NCBI GenBank assembly: GCA_014529385.2
Contig: CM043967.1
Location: 625,001-689,000, forward strand
DNA length: 64,000 nucleotides
Reading direction: 5' to 3'
Source of the DNA: Adiantum capillus-veneris
Lineage: Eukaryota; Streptophyta; Polypodiopsida; Polypodiales; Pteridaceae
The notes under the pieces are model-generated. The model was given only the letters and a program-made list of their open reading frames with translations, did not search any database and was not told where the DNA came from. Shown here piece after piece: positions 21,451 through 33,055 of this stretch. How positions within the stretch are numbered: the first letter of the stretch is position 1; each line of letters starts with the position of its first letter. The position numbers were made by a program, and so were the translations under genes.

Positions 21451-22404
21451 TCTCAAGATAAAAGGTCATTGAGTATTTGTTGTTGAGATTGAGTCTTTGT
21501 TATGCCTCATTCTTGTTTGTTCAAATTTGAGTATTTGTTTCAAATTTTTAGAAAAGAAAACTTCTTTAACTTTATTTATTTATCTTTTCCTTGCTTGAAA
21601 GAAATTTTCAAGAGAATAGTTTTAATTTAAAAGATAAAGTGATTTAGTTTTCTTTCCCTTGTGGTCTAGCTTTTGTGCATATATGAGTGCTTTAGCCTCT
21701 TTTATAGTTTGTAGATACAGACTTGCTAACCTTATGAGCACATATATTTTATGAGACTTAAAGAACCATCCAAACTATATTATATGTTGCTTTAAGTATG
21801 CTTTGATTATCAATATTGTGATTCTAAATATGTATATTAATACTATTTTGCATTGCAAATAACACATCAAGCAGAACAACAAAAAGACTAGCCCACTTTG
21901 GATATTAGGTATATAATTCTCATAAGATGACTCACCTTACATGAGTTGTATGAACTCTAAGGAGAACTGTATTTATTCATCAACTTAAACCCTCATGAGA
22001 ATTTTATTTATTCATAACTTCTCAGTTGTTACAAGGCGATAATATTCTAATGCAAGATCAACTTTTGTATTTAATATGATTGGACCTTGAAGTTGATATA
22101 TGGTCAGTTCCCAAGGAACAACTACTATTGACAGAGTCCTCTTGATGCTAGGGATTTATGTTATGTGCAAGTGGAGGATTTAGTCAAGGAAAGGTGTACT
22201 AGACTTAACATGTGGGTGGCACAAATAAGTATTAGTAGTTGTACTCGATGAAGAAATTGGAGATAATTTAACATGGAGAACACAATCCATACACAAAAGA
22301 AAATTGTACCCTATGCAAGCAAGCCATTGTTTGAGCTAAAATCATTGGCAGAGCTCTATATGCAAATTCATATTTGCGGAGTGGCAAATTGGGAAGTGAA
22401 GTTG
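21451..22404. other. AT-rich stretch with no recognisable feature
   Basis: I see no open frame of note, no repeat with other parts of the window and no element termini here. Confidence 0.5.
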
Positions 22405-23660
22405 TATGAGAGAATACTTTAAGTGATTTGTATGTTGGCATCATGAAAGAGATGGTATGCTTAAAGGACTTCGTGCTTTCTCCCTTGTTTGGCTCACATC
22501 TTGGTGTTTATCAACATCGTCAATCAGATATGAGAATAATGTCCTTTTGAGCTATTCGGATTGTAATGCACATAAAAAAAAATATAGTCGTTGCCTCAAG
22601 ATGTAATACATAGAGAATATACTTGGAAGGCCTCTTTATCAAATTGCAAGAATTATTAAATGTTGGAACAATTAGCCTCTACTCGCTCATTTTCATTTTA
22701 TTCAATCATTCACAGGAGATTCCTCGCAATCTCCTTCTCCTAACCTTGGAATGCAGACAATTTACATTCTAACCCTCTAAAACGGTTTTGGCGGACTCAA
22801 ACACAGGCATGGTAGTAGTCCAGCGCCTTGAGGGTACTCCTCTTAGCCAACCCACCATCCAGGTGGTCGTGACCTGTAAAGTCAACCATAAATATAAAAA
22901 AAGAGTTCGCAGCAGCGGCTGCATCGCTTCCTACCGCCCATAGCTCCCATGGTTTGTGTTTGCCCACCTGCCCTTCCTCACCCGCGTGCGTTGCTTGTGC
23001 AAGTGTCTTGGCCTTGCACAAACTCCTCGAGAGCATCTTCGTACGATTTTGGCTTACTTTTTATTTTCTAACAGCCGGGGGTCCCCTACTAGATTTATAG
23101 TTCTATATCAAGAATACTTCAAGTGATTTTTATGTTGACATCATGAAGGTTATGCTTTCATGGTTCAATGACTTTGTGCTTGTTTCCTTGTTTAGTTTGC
23201 ATCTTGGTGTTTATGACCATCATTTAAATATGAGAATAATCTCATCTTTGGTTGTTGGGTTTGCAATATGCATAAAAAATATTTAGTCATTGCTTAAAGT
23301 TTAACACATAGAACTTAAACACAGACGCTTTTTATCAACTTTCAAACATCATAAAAATTTTGGTTATGAAACTCATATCTATAGTTCTATTGGGACTGCA
23401 TTAAGTGATGTGTATGTTGGATCATGAAGGGTAATGCTTTCATGGTTCAACGACTTTGTGGTTGTTTTTTTGTTTGATTTGCACCTTGGTGTTTATCAAC
23501 ACCATCAATTATGTATGATAATAATCTCATCTTTGATTTTTGGGATTGCAAAGCACATAAAACCTATTTAATCATTGCCTCAAAGTGTAACACACATATT
23601 TTAAGCATAAAAGATCTTATTCTCAAGTTACAAAAATCATAGGCTTATTTGTTATGAAAC
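22405..23660. repeat. Three diverged tandem copies of a ~290 bp unit, first copy interrupted
   Basis: Copies begin near 22405, 23105 and 23395 and share phrases such as ATCTTGGTGTTTAT, AATATGAGAATAAT and GTGATTT/TGTATGTTGG. A ~430 bp insertion (22661-23091) separates the first copy from the second. No coding function is evident. Confidence 0.65.
22661..23091. other. ~430 bp insertion in the tandem unit, origin unknown
   Basis: It interrupts the alignment of copy 1 with copies 2 and 3. Ends are TGTTGGAACAATTAG and GGGGGTCCCCTACTA. A TGTTGG...CTAACA pair occurs at 22661 and 23073, but the flanking five bases do not match as a target duplication. No domain was recognised in its reading frames. 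Confidence 0.4.
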
Positions 23661-24623
23661 TCACAAGTCTAAAGTGGGAATTGGGATTTTTCCATCTTAT
23701 CTAATATGGTGTTAAATGATGCTTCAATTTTTGTCTTTGTTGATTAAAAATCCATGGGTTTAGATACCACTTGTAGAGATCTTTTTGAAGATAATTCATA
23801 AACATTTTGTATAATTTATTCTCTGAGAAGTTTTTGCTATGTTGCTCCTCTCTATCTCTCTCTCTCTAATTTTATCAAGCATGCTAATTTATGTTAATCA
23901 TATGTATGTGACTAATTTGAAGATCAAATGTTGTCAATTTCTTTGTTCACTTATTATGAAAAATATCATGCTCCATAAAATTTTTCTTTTGTACCCAGAT
24001 TTGATTTTTTTTTGCTCCAAAGCGTTGTGCAGTAATAACAACGAGAATATAGGTAGCAATCTATGCGGTAATTGTAGCAATAACATGTTGCGGTAGTACA
24101 CACGATAATGTTTAATTTGCAAAAAAACTCCTTCCTAAGCCCCTCTCCTCCTCTTTGGCCACTCCATTTTACACACTCCCACTACAAAATGTGGTAAATA
24201 TCCATGATAAACTTTGAGAAAGTTTTGTCATGTTTGCTTTCTTGTTGGACTATACAAGTGCAAGGAAGTTTTTTTGTTTGAAAAAGTACATAAGCACATA
24301 AGTTGGGGATGGAAATGATTTTGAAGACATGTAAGTATACAAGGTAAGAGTAGCCACACACCCCCCCCCAACCCCCCGAGGGGGCGCATCCCCGCCCCCC
24401 AAACAAACAAAAAGTCAAGTATAAGAGAGGATGTTGTACCATTACGTACCATCAAAACTTTACACTTACTTTAAATATGAAATCGTGTTGGAATTACAAT
24501 TGGTTGTATTTACCTTTTCTTTGATAACTTTGTTTAAACTTCTTCAATATATCATGCATTATAAAATAATGCATATTAATTTGACGGTAATGCAACAGAA
24601 GATGCACACCCTTCCATGTTTTA
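23661..24623. other. AT-rich DNA with a C-rich tract at 24361-24402
   Basis: No gene is seen. The only notable sequence is a C-run (about ten C, then AACCCCCC) followed by GAGGGGG and CCGCCCCCC. It could form a G-quadruplex on the - strand or a local hairpin. Confidence 0.5.
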
Positions 24624-24729
24624 GATTGGTTGACATGGCTTTGAAGACCTGCTTGCTTTAGGGAAATTCTCCCTTTGCATTTGAATAATAAAGTTTGGTT
24701 CAAGCTTTCCTTGCTAACATGTTTGGCAA
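24624..24729 (-). repeat. 106 bp segment inverted relative to 17169-17274
   Basis: Reverse complement of 17169-17274. It lies about 100 bp upstream of duplicated copy 2, whereas its partner lies about 740 bp upstream of copy 1, so the segment was moved or flipped in one copy. Confidence 0.75.
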
Positions 24730-24889
24730 GTAGAAGGCTGGTAGGATTTTCCAGTAAGACAAAACAATCTACCAAAGAAAATAGTATCCATGAAATGATA
24801 AAAGAAACTAAATTGCTTAGTTAGCCGCGTTTATATTGAATTGAAGCGAGTGCAAGGATAAGAGAAAACAAGAACCAAGAAGAAAATCT

Positions 24890-24891
<2 letters not shown>

Positions 24892-24942
<51 letters not shown>
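24892..24942 (+). repeat. GA dinucleotide microsatellite
   Basis: About 25 GA units; counterpart of 18072-18127 in duplicated copy 1. Confidence 0.9.
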
Positions 24943-24945
<3 letters not shown>

Positions 24946-25191
24946 TTGTGCTTTGTTTTTCACAAATCCTATTACCTTAAGGTGACATGGTCTTGTGTTT
25001 ACAATGCCAGGATCTTGATGTCCTAATTTTGACATGTCTAAATATGTCCTTAGCTTTTAAATTGTATTAATTCTTTAATTCAATCTCGCTCTATTCTGTG
25101 CATTCTTGTCATTTGTGCAAGTGTGGTTGTGTCATTCGAAGATTCAACAATTGTATATATTCCTGGAGAAGAAAATGGAGAGAGAGAGAGA

Positions 25192-25218
25192 GGGGGGGGG
25201 GGGGGGGGGGGGGGAGGG
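25192..25218 (+). repeat. 23-base G homopolymer plus AGGG
   Basis: Follows a short GA tract, as in copy 1 but with the interrupting A lost. Strong quadruplex-forming potential; the length may be an assembly or polymerase slippage artefact. Confidence 0.8.
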
Positions 25219-25969
25219 CTTGTGACCTTTCATCAAATCAAGTTTTGTCATTCTTAATTGGTACCGTCTCAAGTATGCTATGATCATAATGCAACAATTT
25301 TGAGCCGTGTACCTCGCAAAAGAACCACAAGAAGGGTTAGAATTTATATAAAGTGATGATACAGATCGTTTGAAATATGTTCACTTTTAGATGTTGTCCC
25401 CTTTTTATGTTTGGGAAAAAAAAACATACAAGTCTGTTTGCATGGAGGAGTTTGGACAGTCCTCTCCAATTTTTATAATACGAGGGAACGTGCCATTCCC
25501 ACGAGAGCGTGCAATTTCCAGTGTCTTCATTTCACCGTGTTTTTAGTAATGAGTAAAGAATACAGAGTATTTATGTACCTTCTGTTTTGACATTCATTTG
25601 TCAATTGTCCTAACCAACACGATTATGTCAGCTAAAGCTTCCTTTTCAAAGAGTTTGCGTGTCTTTGCTTCTTCCATGGATTGCACCATCTTTCTCATAA
25701 AGAGTCTGCATGTCTTTGCCTCTGTGAAATACAACAAGAAAGATAAAGAGTCTGCCACAGCCATGTTGAGGATATCTTGCAATCAACACATTCCAAGAGA
25801 TGACATTCCAGACATAGAACTTCTCATGCTTTCATGCGGGTACCAGATTTGGCAGACGAACTTTAAAAATGTATTCCCTAGGAATTGGAGCTATGTTTGT
25901 CCTGTTGAATTGGTTCTGACAGCTCATTGCTTTTGATGTTCTTTATGTCTATGCTTGACATTTGGTATA

Positions 25970-26693
25970 CGTATCAACCCAATATTACCAATCACATCTT
26001 TTTGCATAGGCAACAATCTTGTTGTGAATTCTCTTCTGCATGTCAATGTCTTGCATTAGACCATAGGTCTTCATGGTGCATGCATAGGTGATTGCGTTAG
26101 GAGAAAGGCCTTCTCTTCACATCTAGTTAAAACCACCTAGAGATTCCTTGTCATAGCCATGCTAGACATATCCTGCAGTCAATACATTCCGAGTGATAAA
26201 AGTCTAGAGAGAATCAACCAGAGCACCACTAAGCATGTCATTTTGCAAATGAAAACATGCTTTCCCTTCGCATCCGGTATCAACCATGACATTCAAGACA
26301 ATCCCATCAAGAGCGAACTTGTGCTTTTGTGAGGGTACCATATTTGGTATACATAATCACTAATGTGCTTCGTAAATTTATGTACTTTTTAAGTAACGCA
26401 TCGTTGAGGAGCTCACTGTTTATCCTCTTGACCTAGTACAAATCCTTCCTCTAAGCACTCGTATTTCTTGCAATCAACACACTCCAAGAAATGACACAAG
26501 GAAAAATTTTGATGAGTTGCTCGTGTTACATCAAAGAAAGAGTTCAGAGCTTTCTTGGTAAGATCGAGCTGGGCATCAAACTTCTATAAGAGCACTCCTC
26601 AAGCACTTTTTGTGCTTTCTCAAGTGCACCACATTTGGCACACATATCGATCAAGGGATTGCCAAAAGCACGACATCTTTTTTAAACAACAGC
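25970..26693 (-). pseudogene. Decayed PPR protein fragments, duplicated copy 2
   Basis: Same - strand PPR-like modules as 19150-19879 (RNVLTAGYV, HGYDKE, AKCGALEKAQKV region), with similar stops. The upstream part present near copy 1 (19880-20476) is absent because element C begins here. Confidence 0.55.
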
Positions 26694-26701
26694 CCCTGAC
26701 T

Positions 26702-29700
26702 TGCGTTTGGTAAATTCGGGGAGAAAAGTAAATTTGGGAAGGCTTGTAAATTGGGGTCGATCCGCAATAGATTGCAGATCCAAGTCCACTTGAGATCCTG
26801 CCTCAAATTCCACTATGGGAGGATTCCTAATGTCCTTTTCCCAATTTGTCTGATTAGCTTGGCAACTTAGCTTGTTTGCAAAGTTTGCCTCTCTCACTTG
26901 TTTCCAAAATTCATTGTAATCCTCATCTTTTCCGTAAATCCTCTGTATGGCTGGATGAAAACTCTCTATCTCCTGGTCGGTTGTGTTCAATACTATGCGG
27001 TCATCCTTGTGTGTATTTTCAGGCTTTTGTGCACTGGGAGTCTTTTCAGCTACTCGTGAAATGATAGTCTCTTGCTGAATTGGGTTTTCCGTTCCACAAT
27101 TCATTGTTTCTCTTGGTGGTTCTAATAAGGCTTATGCAGTCTCGATCATTCTCTGGCACATTTCAAGTCTCTACTTTTCCAATTCCGCGTTAAGGTATGT
27201 CATCCACCTCTGTTCTTGTGTTTGGTTGTTCTTTAACCTAGCTTCGTAAGCTCTCATCAGTGCGTCCAATGGTTCGTGTACTTTGTCGACTAGCACTGAT
27301 CCCCCTGAGCTTAAGCTTGTTGTTTCTTTGATACTCTTTTGTTTCGCTCTTTCCGGGCTCATCTCTCGTTTCCCGTTTTGACTCTCAAGTTTTTCTAATC
27401 TATCTTTAGTTCGCTTTAGTTCCTCAGCTAGAATAGCGTCTTCACGTTCTTTTCTCAACTTCATGCATGCTTTTCTAGCTTTCCATGTGTTTCTCTGACT
27501 CCGCGGTCCTTGACTAACCACTTCAATCGCTAACTTTCCATTCTCAGGTTCTCTAGTGGTTTTCTTAGCTTGAGCTCTAGTAACAACTTGCGTTGGTATC
27601 AGAGTTTCATTTTCGGACCCACTGCTGGTAGGAATAGTTTCTAGCATATTCAATGTCGTCTTTTGCACTTTGTTTGGATTCTTTGAACAATCCTCAATGA
27701 AGTGAGTAACCCCACACTCAGTGCAATAAGCATTAATTCTAATGATTTCCGTATGTGGACAAACATTCATCAGATGGTCACCTCCACACTTGTAACAGGG
27801 TCCTAGTGCTGGTCTTGGTCCCACTTGATTCATCCTTTGTGGATAGGATGGTCTTTGTCCTGTTAACCCCCCATGAGCTATGAACATCAATGTTCTTGCG
27901 TCCAAATTGTATCTCTCTTCATCAGAAGCACTTGTAACTGTTGGTATTCCAACATTCCCAATCATGCCCCATGGTTCTGGTTGTTTGGGTTCTTCTGGTG
28001 GGTAATACACAGTTGGAAACATGTGTGCACCAGATTCTTCATAATAGGCTTGAACAGGCACTAAGGCTTGTTCTTCCTGATTCTCTAAGGTTGGTGCATA
28101 TCTAATGCCCACTGGTCTTGCTCCTGGTAAAGGTGGTTGTTGTCCCAATACCGGTTGTGGTCTTTCTATCCCCATAGGTCCTGGTATATTTCCCGTTGGG
28201 TATCGAGGTACTGGATGTACCTGAGGTGGTGCTAATTGAGCAGGAGGTGCATACTGACGCTCCCTTACATACCCTTTGTTGTAATAGCACTCCTCTGTTG
28301 GATGGTTTGTCCATTTTTGTTCAATAGCACACCATTTCAGTGGTTTTGGCAATGGTTTTTGGTATGGTGCCATCCTTTTTAGAGCATCTTCTATCATTTG
28401 CTCTACATTTGGCATGGTTGTTGTTTGAACATTCTTTTTGGTGGTAGTCTCGCTCGCTATGGAGGAAGAGCTATTGAATGCAAAATCTGTATCCGCTGAC
28501 ACCTCTCCATAAACCGTACAGTTATCCACTAAGTACAATGCTGCTCTCGTTACTTGCTCGAAACTTGTACAAGCTTTCAAGTGCAAGTCCTTCTTGAGAG
28601 TGTCGTTTCTCAATCCTTCAATAAAGAGAACAGATAGTCTGTCATCTTGTGGTCGTTCACGTACTGGACATCTCTCAATGTATTGTTTGAAGCGAAGTGA
28701 AGCTTCCTTCACTTTTTCGTGTTCTCTCTGTTTAAAAGCATATATTTGTGAGACCGTATTGTGCTTAATCCCTCGTTTTGAGAATTCCTCAACAAACTCT
28801 CTTAGCAAATGGTCAATGTCATGGAATCCCCCTCTGTTCAGTGGTTGAAACCATGTCAATGCCGTACCTTCTAGAGTGAGACCAAATCCCTCGTATTGTG
28901 TATGGAAATCTGTTATCTGCTCAGCTCTTAAGACTTGCTTAAAGAGTGACACATGTGCATACGGATCTCCTGAACCACCATACTTCTTTGGCATACACTT
29001 GGCTACTTGAGATGGTCTCATACGTCTATGGTCTGCTACCAATCTCATTGCTCCTGTGTCCCGGCTAAAGCTTTCTCTAGCATCATGGACTTCATGGCTT
29101 ACCCTTGTCGGTTCCCTTGCCCTGAATCTACTACTAGGAGGTAAATGTGATGGTTCCGCTTCGAACCTTGGACCTGGAGTGGTATACGTGGGGATTGGAA
29201 CTGCACTACCTCGATTCGTATCCATTGACTCTCTGGAATGTAATGATCCCATTGGTCCGGGCTTCGAGTACTGAGGTTGACTGAAAGAGTCAGCAGCCTG
29301 AGTTCTTTGTCCTCCTGTCGTCATTGGGTTTTGCACTCCATTTGTTGGTGCTGGTCTTTCTGAGCTAGAAGTAACATAATACTGATGTAGTGGTCCCCCA
29401 AAGTATGTATATCCTTCTAATTCTTTCTTGCCCATTGTTGAGTATTGCCTCCCATACTTGTCGTAAGCGGCAATTTTCACTTCCGATCCCTCTGTGTAGG
29501 TAAAGACATAAAGTCTTTTTTGGTCTGTCAACTCTCCGATGTAGGGTTCTTCACATCTATAATAGAGATCTTGCTCCCCATTATTATATTTGTATAGCCC
29601 CACATAGATGTTATCAGTGTTGATCCTTGTAGTTTCATTCTCTCTTCTTAACCTCGCATCAGGGAAGTTCATTATTGGTGCTTTCTCCTCGAGTTCTTCA

Positions 29701-30185
29701 TCTACTTTGGCTTTGGTGCCCATCAATCCCCACTTGTCCACAATGTTAGGGTTTAGGACTACCAAGTACATGGTACCCTCGTCATCTAGATATCTATCTC
29801 CGCTATAGCTCATAGGCACTAAGTCCTTGAACTCACTAGGTCTATCTTCTATCTTTACACAATAGCGGTCCATTCCATCTTTGTAGATCTTGGCACCTTG
29901 CTCATTGTCGTACTGATATTTTATGAAAAATAGCTTCATTGTGGCGGAAGGGTTTGATGATCCTGCTGCCATATTTTCTTTGTTGTTCAGGTTCAAGTGT
30001 TCCAAGTGTTCGGTGAAAATCTCGTAAGATCTCTCCGACGAAGTATCAGAAATACTTCCTTCAAAGATCGGCTCTAATGGTTGCACCCAACTTTGGTTTA
30101 CACTTCCCTCGGTTGATATGACACTTGCTTGTTCCCCTTGTTTTGGTTGGTTATTCTGGAGATTCCTGCCCGATCTTAAATTCAT
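26702..30185 (-). pseudogene. Gag of gypsy element C (long, two in-frame stops, 3' truncated)
   Basis: ATG at 30185 (MNLRSGRNL); the frame to 27171 is open for ~1004 codons. It continues past TAG 27171-27173 and TAA 27132-27134, both where element D has Gln. Order: LRSG start, a domain with YVGLYKYNNGEQDLYYRCEE, capsid core (PKKYGGSGDPYAHVSLFKQV, RGIKHNTVSQIYAFKQ, LSVLFIEGLRNDTLKKDL), a CX8HX4C motif (WCAIEQKWTNH), a Pro-rich stretch, two CX2CX3HX4C knuckles (CYKCGGDH near 27763-27802, CTECGVTH near 27703-27745), and a basic coiled-coil-like tail. It ends at 26702 before any protease, joined to PPR-type DNA. Best preserved Gag of the window. Confidence 0.85.
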
Positions 30186-31589
30186 CAATTCCCCTAAAGG
30201 ACTTTAACTTTTCCGTCTCGGCAATTTGTTTTCCCAAGTTTTTGTGGTCAGAATTGATCCAAACCGATTGATACTTGGTCAATTGTTTAATCTTGTCAGT
30301 TAGACAACTTCTGTTTCATCAAGTAAGAATTTTGTTGCAGTTATGCTGAAAAAGACATTATACGCGTATGATGTCTTTTTTCACAGATTTGGACTATTTT
30401 GGTTATGCTCACTCTCAGTAGCCCCCTTATGCTCTGTCCACTCACAAAATTCAGTTTGAACTCTGTTTAAGCAAGTTATGGCTAATTTAGGCTTTTCTTG
30501 GCAATTTTCCGCTTTTGACTTGTTTTGGGTCAATTGTGATCCAAATGGGATGAAACTTGAAATATAACCTCTAGACAGCTATTACAATGGATCTGTGTTG
30601 GCAAAGTATCAAAATATGTCCAAAATTAGGTCAAAGACATCATACGCGTATGATGTCTTTTTCATCAATTTGGGTCAAGACTTGATATTTATGCTTTCTA
30701 CAGTGTTTGTAACAATCTTGTCATGTCAGATATCAAAAATAAGCAGTGGATGTGCTAAAAGACATTATACGCGTATGATGTCTTTTGTCTCAGATTTTGA
30801 CTATTCTTGGTTTTAAGCCTTCTCCAATGTTTATAATTGAGTTTCAAGTGTTTTTGTCAGGTTTGAATGTAAAAACAAGATCTGAATCCAAAACTTCCTG
30901 TTCTTTGCGTTTCTTGGGCTCCGACTTGTCTTTTTGGGTTTCTTTGAGTGTTAATGCTCTTATTTTAAGTTGAAATTAGGGTATAACCCCCCTTTTGAAC
31001 ACTCTGGTACAGTCAAAATTTTTGTTTTGGTCTCTGTTTGGTCATTTAGACATCATACGCGTATGATGTCTAAGGTTGCAGATTTCCAGTTTTTTGGCAC
31101 AAAATCCTTCCTAAAGCTTTCTCAAGTGCTTAGCAGCTCCCAGATACACAGAAAATTTCTCTGACTTTTGTTTATTGCAAGTTTCACTACTAACTCAACG
31201 GTTTAGTGATCTAACATGCAATCAACCATATCAAGCAAATACTCCAATGATTACTAGCTCCAGATCAGGATCAAATGAAGTCCTACCTAAGCTATTCCTA
31301 ATCATAAAATGGGTTTGGTAATTGTGATTTTAAAGATATCCACTGTCGCTCACGGACTAGCAAATTCTTCTTCTATCAACAACTACTCAACACAAACAAA
31401 ACAACAAACAAATCTAAGCTAAACTAAAAATACTGTCAACACGGAAGACCCAGGAATACCCCACTTCCTAGTATCTCTTGAGATCTTCGGAGTCCACCAC
31501 TCCTAGATCTTTTCTAACTAAAGTATACAAAGTAGTTTATACGACTCACCTCGTAGGATTAGTCTAAGGTCACCTACTTAGGGCTCTCG
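30186..31589 (-). other. Untranslated leader of element C
   Basis: 1.4 kb between gag and the primer-binding site, T-rich on the + strand, without credible ORFs. It carries four palindromes (30353-31071). The landmark at 30972-31071 is shared with the fragment at 17790-17895. Confidence 0.7.
30353..31071. repeat. Array of four 24-28 bp palindromes in the element C leader
   Basis: Core CATCATACGCGTATGATG flanked by AGA/TCT. Copies at 30353-30376, 30635-30658 (perfect, extending to 28 bp at 30633-30660), 30760-30783 and 31048-31071 (perfect). Start-to-start intervals are 282, 125 and 288 bp. The imperfect copies differ by one base in one arm (CATTAT for CATCAT). Confidence 0.9.
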
Positions 31590-31607
31590 TCCCCGGCAAC
31601 GGTGCCA
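31590..31607 (-). other. Primer-binding site of element C (tRNA-Asp type)
   Basis: The - strand reads TGGCACCGTTGCCGGGGA two bases after the LTR end. It matches the tRNA-Asp complement except for one C-to-T-type change. Confidence 0.85.
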
Positions 31608-32233
31608 AATGTTAAGGCGGTTACGCCACTAGCGGAAGCTAAATAGCGAGAACTCAACCAACAACAGAATCTGTTAGACAAGGACAGAGCTTGACCCGCA
31701 GGCGCATGGAAACAACTAGGTGGGTGTCAAATCACCTACTCGACCTTCTAATGACAATCACTACTAAGGAAATCAAATCTAAGTTCTAAAATACGCAAGT
31801 GACTGAAATCCATACTACGAACGAATGCTATACGAAATAGGATCCAGAATCATTGAATCGATCTCAAACTCAAGGGGAATTCTATACACTAGGTAAGAAC
31901 AACACCCTAAAGACTTGAACTGCAAAATCAACCTATAACCACTCTGTGCGGTAAACGCGTATGAAGACAGGCCGAAAAATACAGGTGATCGAAACTTGAC
32001 TCCGATGGTACTAATGTGTAGCTCTACTCGTTGTGGTTCTATAGATATGCTGCACGCTCCATTCCGACACACGAGTTGGAAGAAAACTCACACCGAAGCT
32101 CGTAGGAACTTACCACACATAGAAGCCGATAGCGCGCACTCTTGGTATCTGTGCGTAGCTCTCGCCGTTGCTAACACAATGGCGGTGTCGCTTCTCCAAT
32201 GGCGGCTCCGTAGCTCGCGTAGCAAGTAGATAA

Positions 32234-32235
<2 letters not shown>

Positions 32236-32328
<93 letters not shown>
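32236..32328 (+). repeat. CT dinucleotide microsatellite in the element C LTR
   Basis: About 46 CT units (GA in the element's sense strand), just downstream of the LTR TATA box. Confidence 0.95.
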
Positions 32329-32330
<2 letters not shown>

Positions 32331-32400
32331 ACACAGTCACGGCGCTCAAAAACTCACTTTGATTAATAATCGGAATCCCTTAGGTTACAAAAACTTTGGC

Positions 32401-32407
32401 TTATATA
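32401..32407 (-). promoter_or_regulatory. TATA box of the element C LTR
   Basis: The - strand reads GAGGTATATAAGCC within the LTR, oriented towards gag. Confidence 0.6.
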
Positions 32408-32616
32408 CCTCAGCCTTGGAGGTGAGAACATCTCTAAATAATTACCTCAGCAAGTGAAATTACTTCGGGATTACAAGCTGGAAACTCAATTGAGTCCGGT
32501 TACTTAATGAATGGCTCAAATCAAAATTAATGTCAGAAAGACATTTATTACAATCAATGGTTACAAAATGATGAGTGTGAGCAAAAATGTGGGTGTGATC
32601 CTCTGCTGGCTCAACA

Positions 32617-33055
32617 CCTGTGCAGTACTAGTAGCCTGTAGTGAAAACGGAGGCCGAAATGAGCCAAAATAAAAAATCTGAGCAGACCAATCTCAATGAG
32701 CTTGTCAAAAATATTTGTAGACCTACGAACGCCCGCCAAAGCTCACTGAAATCAGAGAAAGTGAGCAGGCGTGTACTGGAGCAACTGGCAACTAAGCCCA
32801 GGAGGACGCAACCTGCTCTGATACCAATTCTTGGAATTAGGGTTGCAGAGAAACATACACAGCTTGGAGAAGACGAAGGAAGCTCAAGGCACACAATAGA
32901 GAGTGTATGACTTAGTGTGCAATGGAAAGATAGATAGCCCTAGAGTGAAGGGCGTATATACAATGCTCGGGGGAAAAAACCTCCTAAAGAGGGAAAAAAT
33001 ACCCCGGCGGTCCTAATGTGTTCACACACATCACTACCACATGTATATGGTAACA
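32617..33055 (-). mobile_element. Copia remnant: 5' LTR (32829-33055) plus 5' untranslated stub
   Basis: It aligns with the full copia element's 5' end (about 46838-47273). The LTR is also 227 bp, with roughly seven substitutions from the full copy, so it is older. The tRNA-iMet-type site TGGTATCAGAGC is intact at its left. The internal part stops at 32617 where the LTR of element C begins, so gag and pol of this copia are missing. The right side abuts satellite at GTAGGTGCATC. Confidence 0.85.

Larger units (their letters stand above)
24837..26701. repeat. 1.86 kb duplicated segment, copy 2
   Basis: Direct-orientation copy of 18017-19879. It ends at 26701, exactly where the truncated Gag of element C begins. 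Confidence 0.85.
31610..32616 (-). mobile_element. 5' LTR of gypsy element C (1007 bp)
   Basis: Sense termini TGTTGAGCC...CCTTAACA. It abuts the primer-binding site on the left and copia internal sequence on the right (32617). A TATA box lies on the - strand at 32401-32407, and a 93 bp GA/CT tract (32236-32328) begins about 75 bp downstream. The 3' LTR is not in the window because the element is truncated at 26702. Confidence 0.85.

Noticed and set aside
22797-23036. Ala/Gly-containing 79-residue frame on the - strand
   Set aside because: No recognisable domain, lies within an insertion of unknown origin, no supporting context.
22661-23073. Solo LTR with TGTTGG...CTAACA ends
   Set aside because: The flanking five bases (TTAAA and GCCGG) do not match, and the insertion relative to the tandem unit extends to about 23091.
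30353-31071. Rho-independent-like terminators
   Set aside because: Palindromes lack a consistent loop and T-tract logic, occur several times per leader, and the setting is a plant nuclear genome.
32110-32349. Arg-Glu repeat protein over the CT microsatellite
   Set aside because: Pure dinucleotide repeat translated; it lies inside the LTR of element C.
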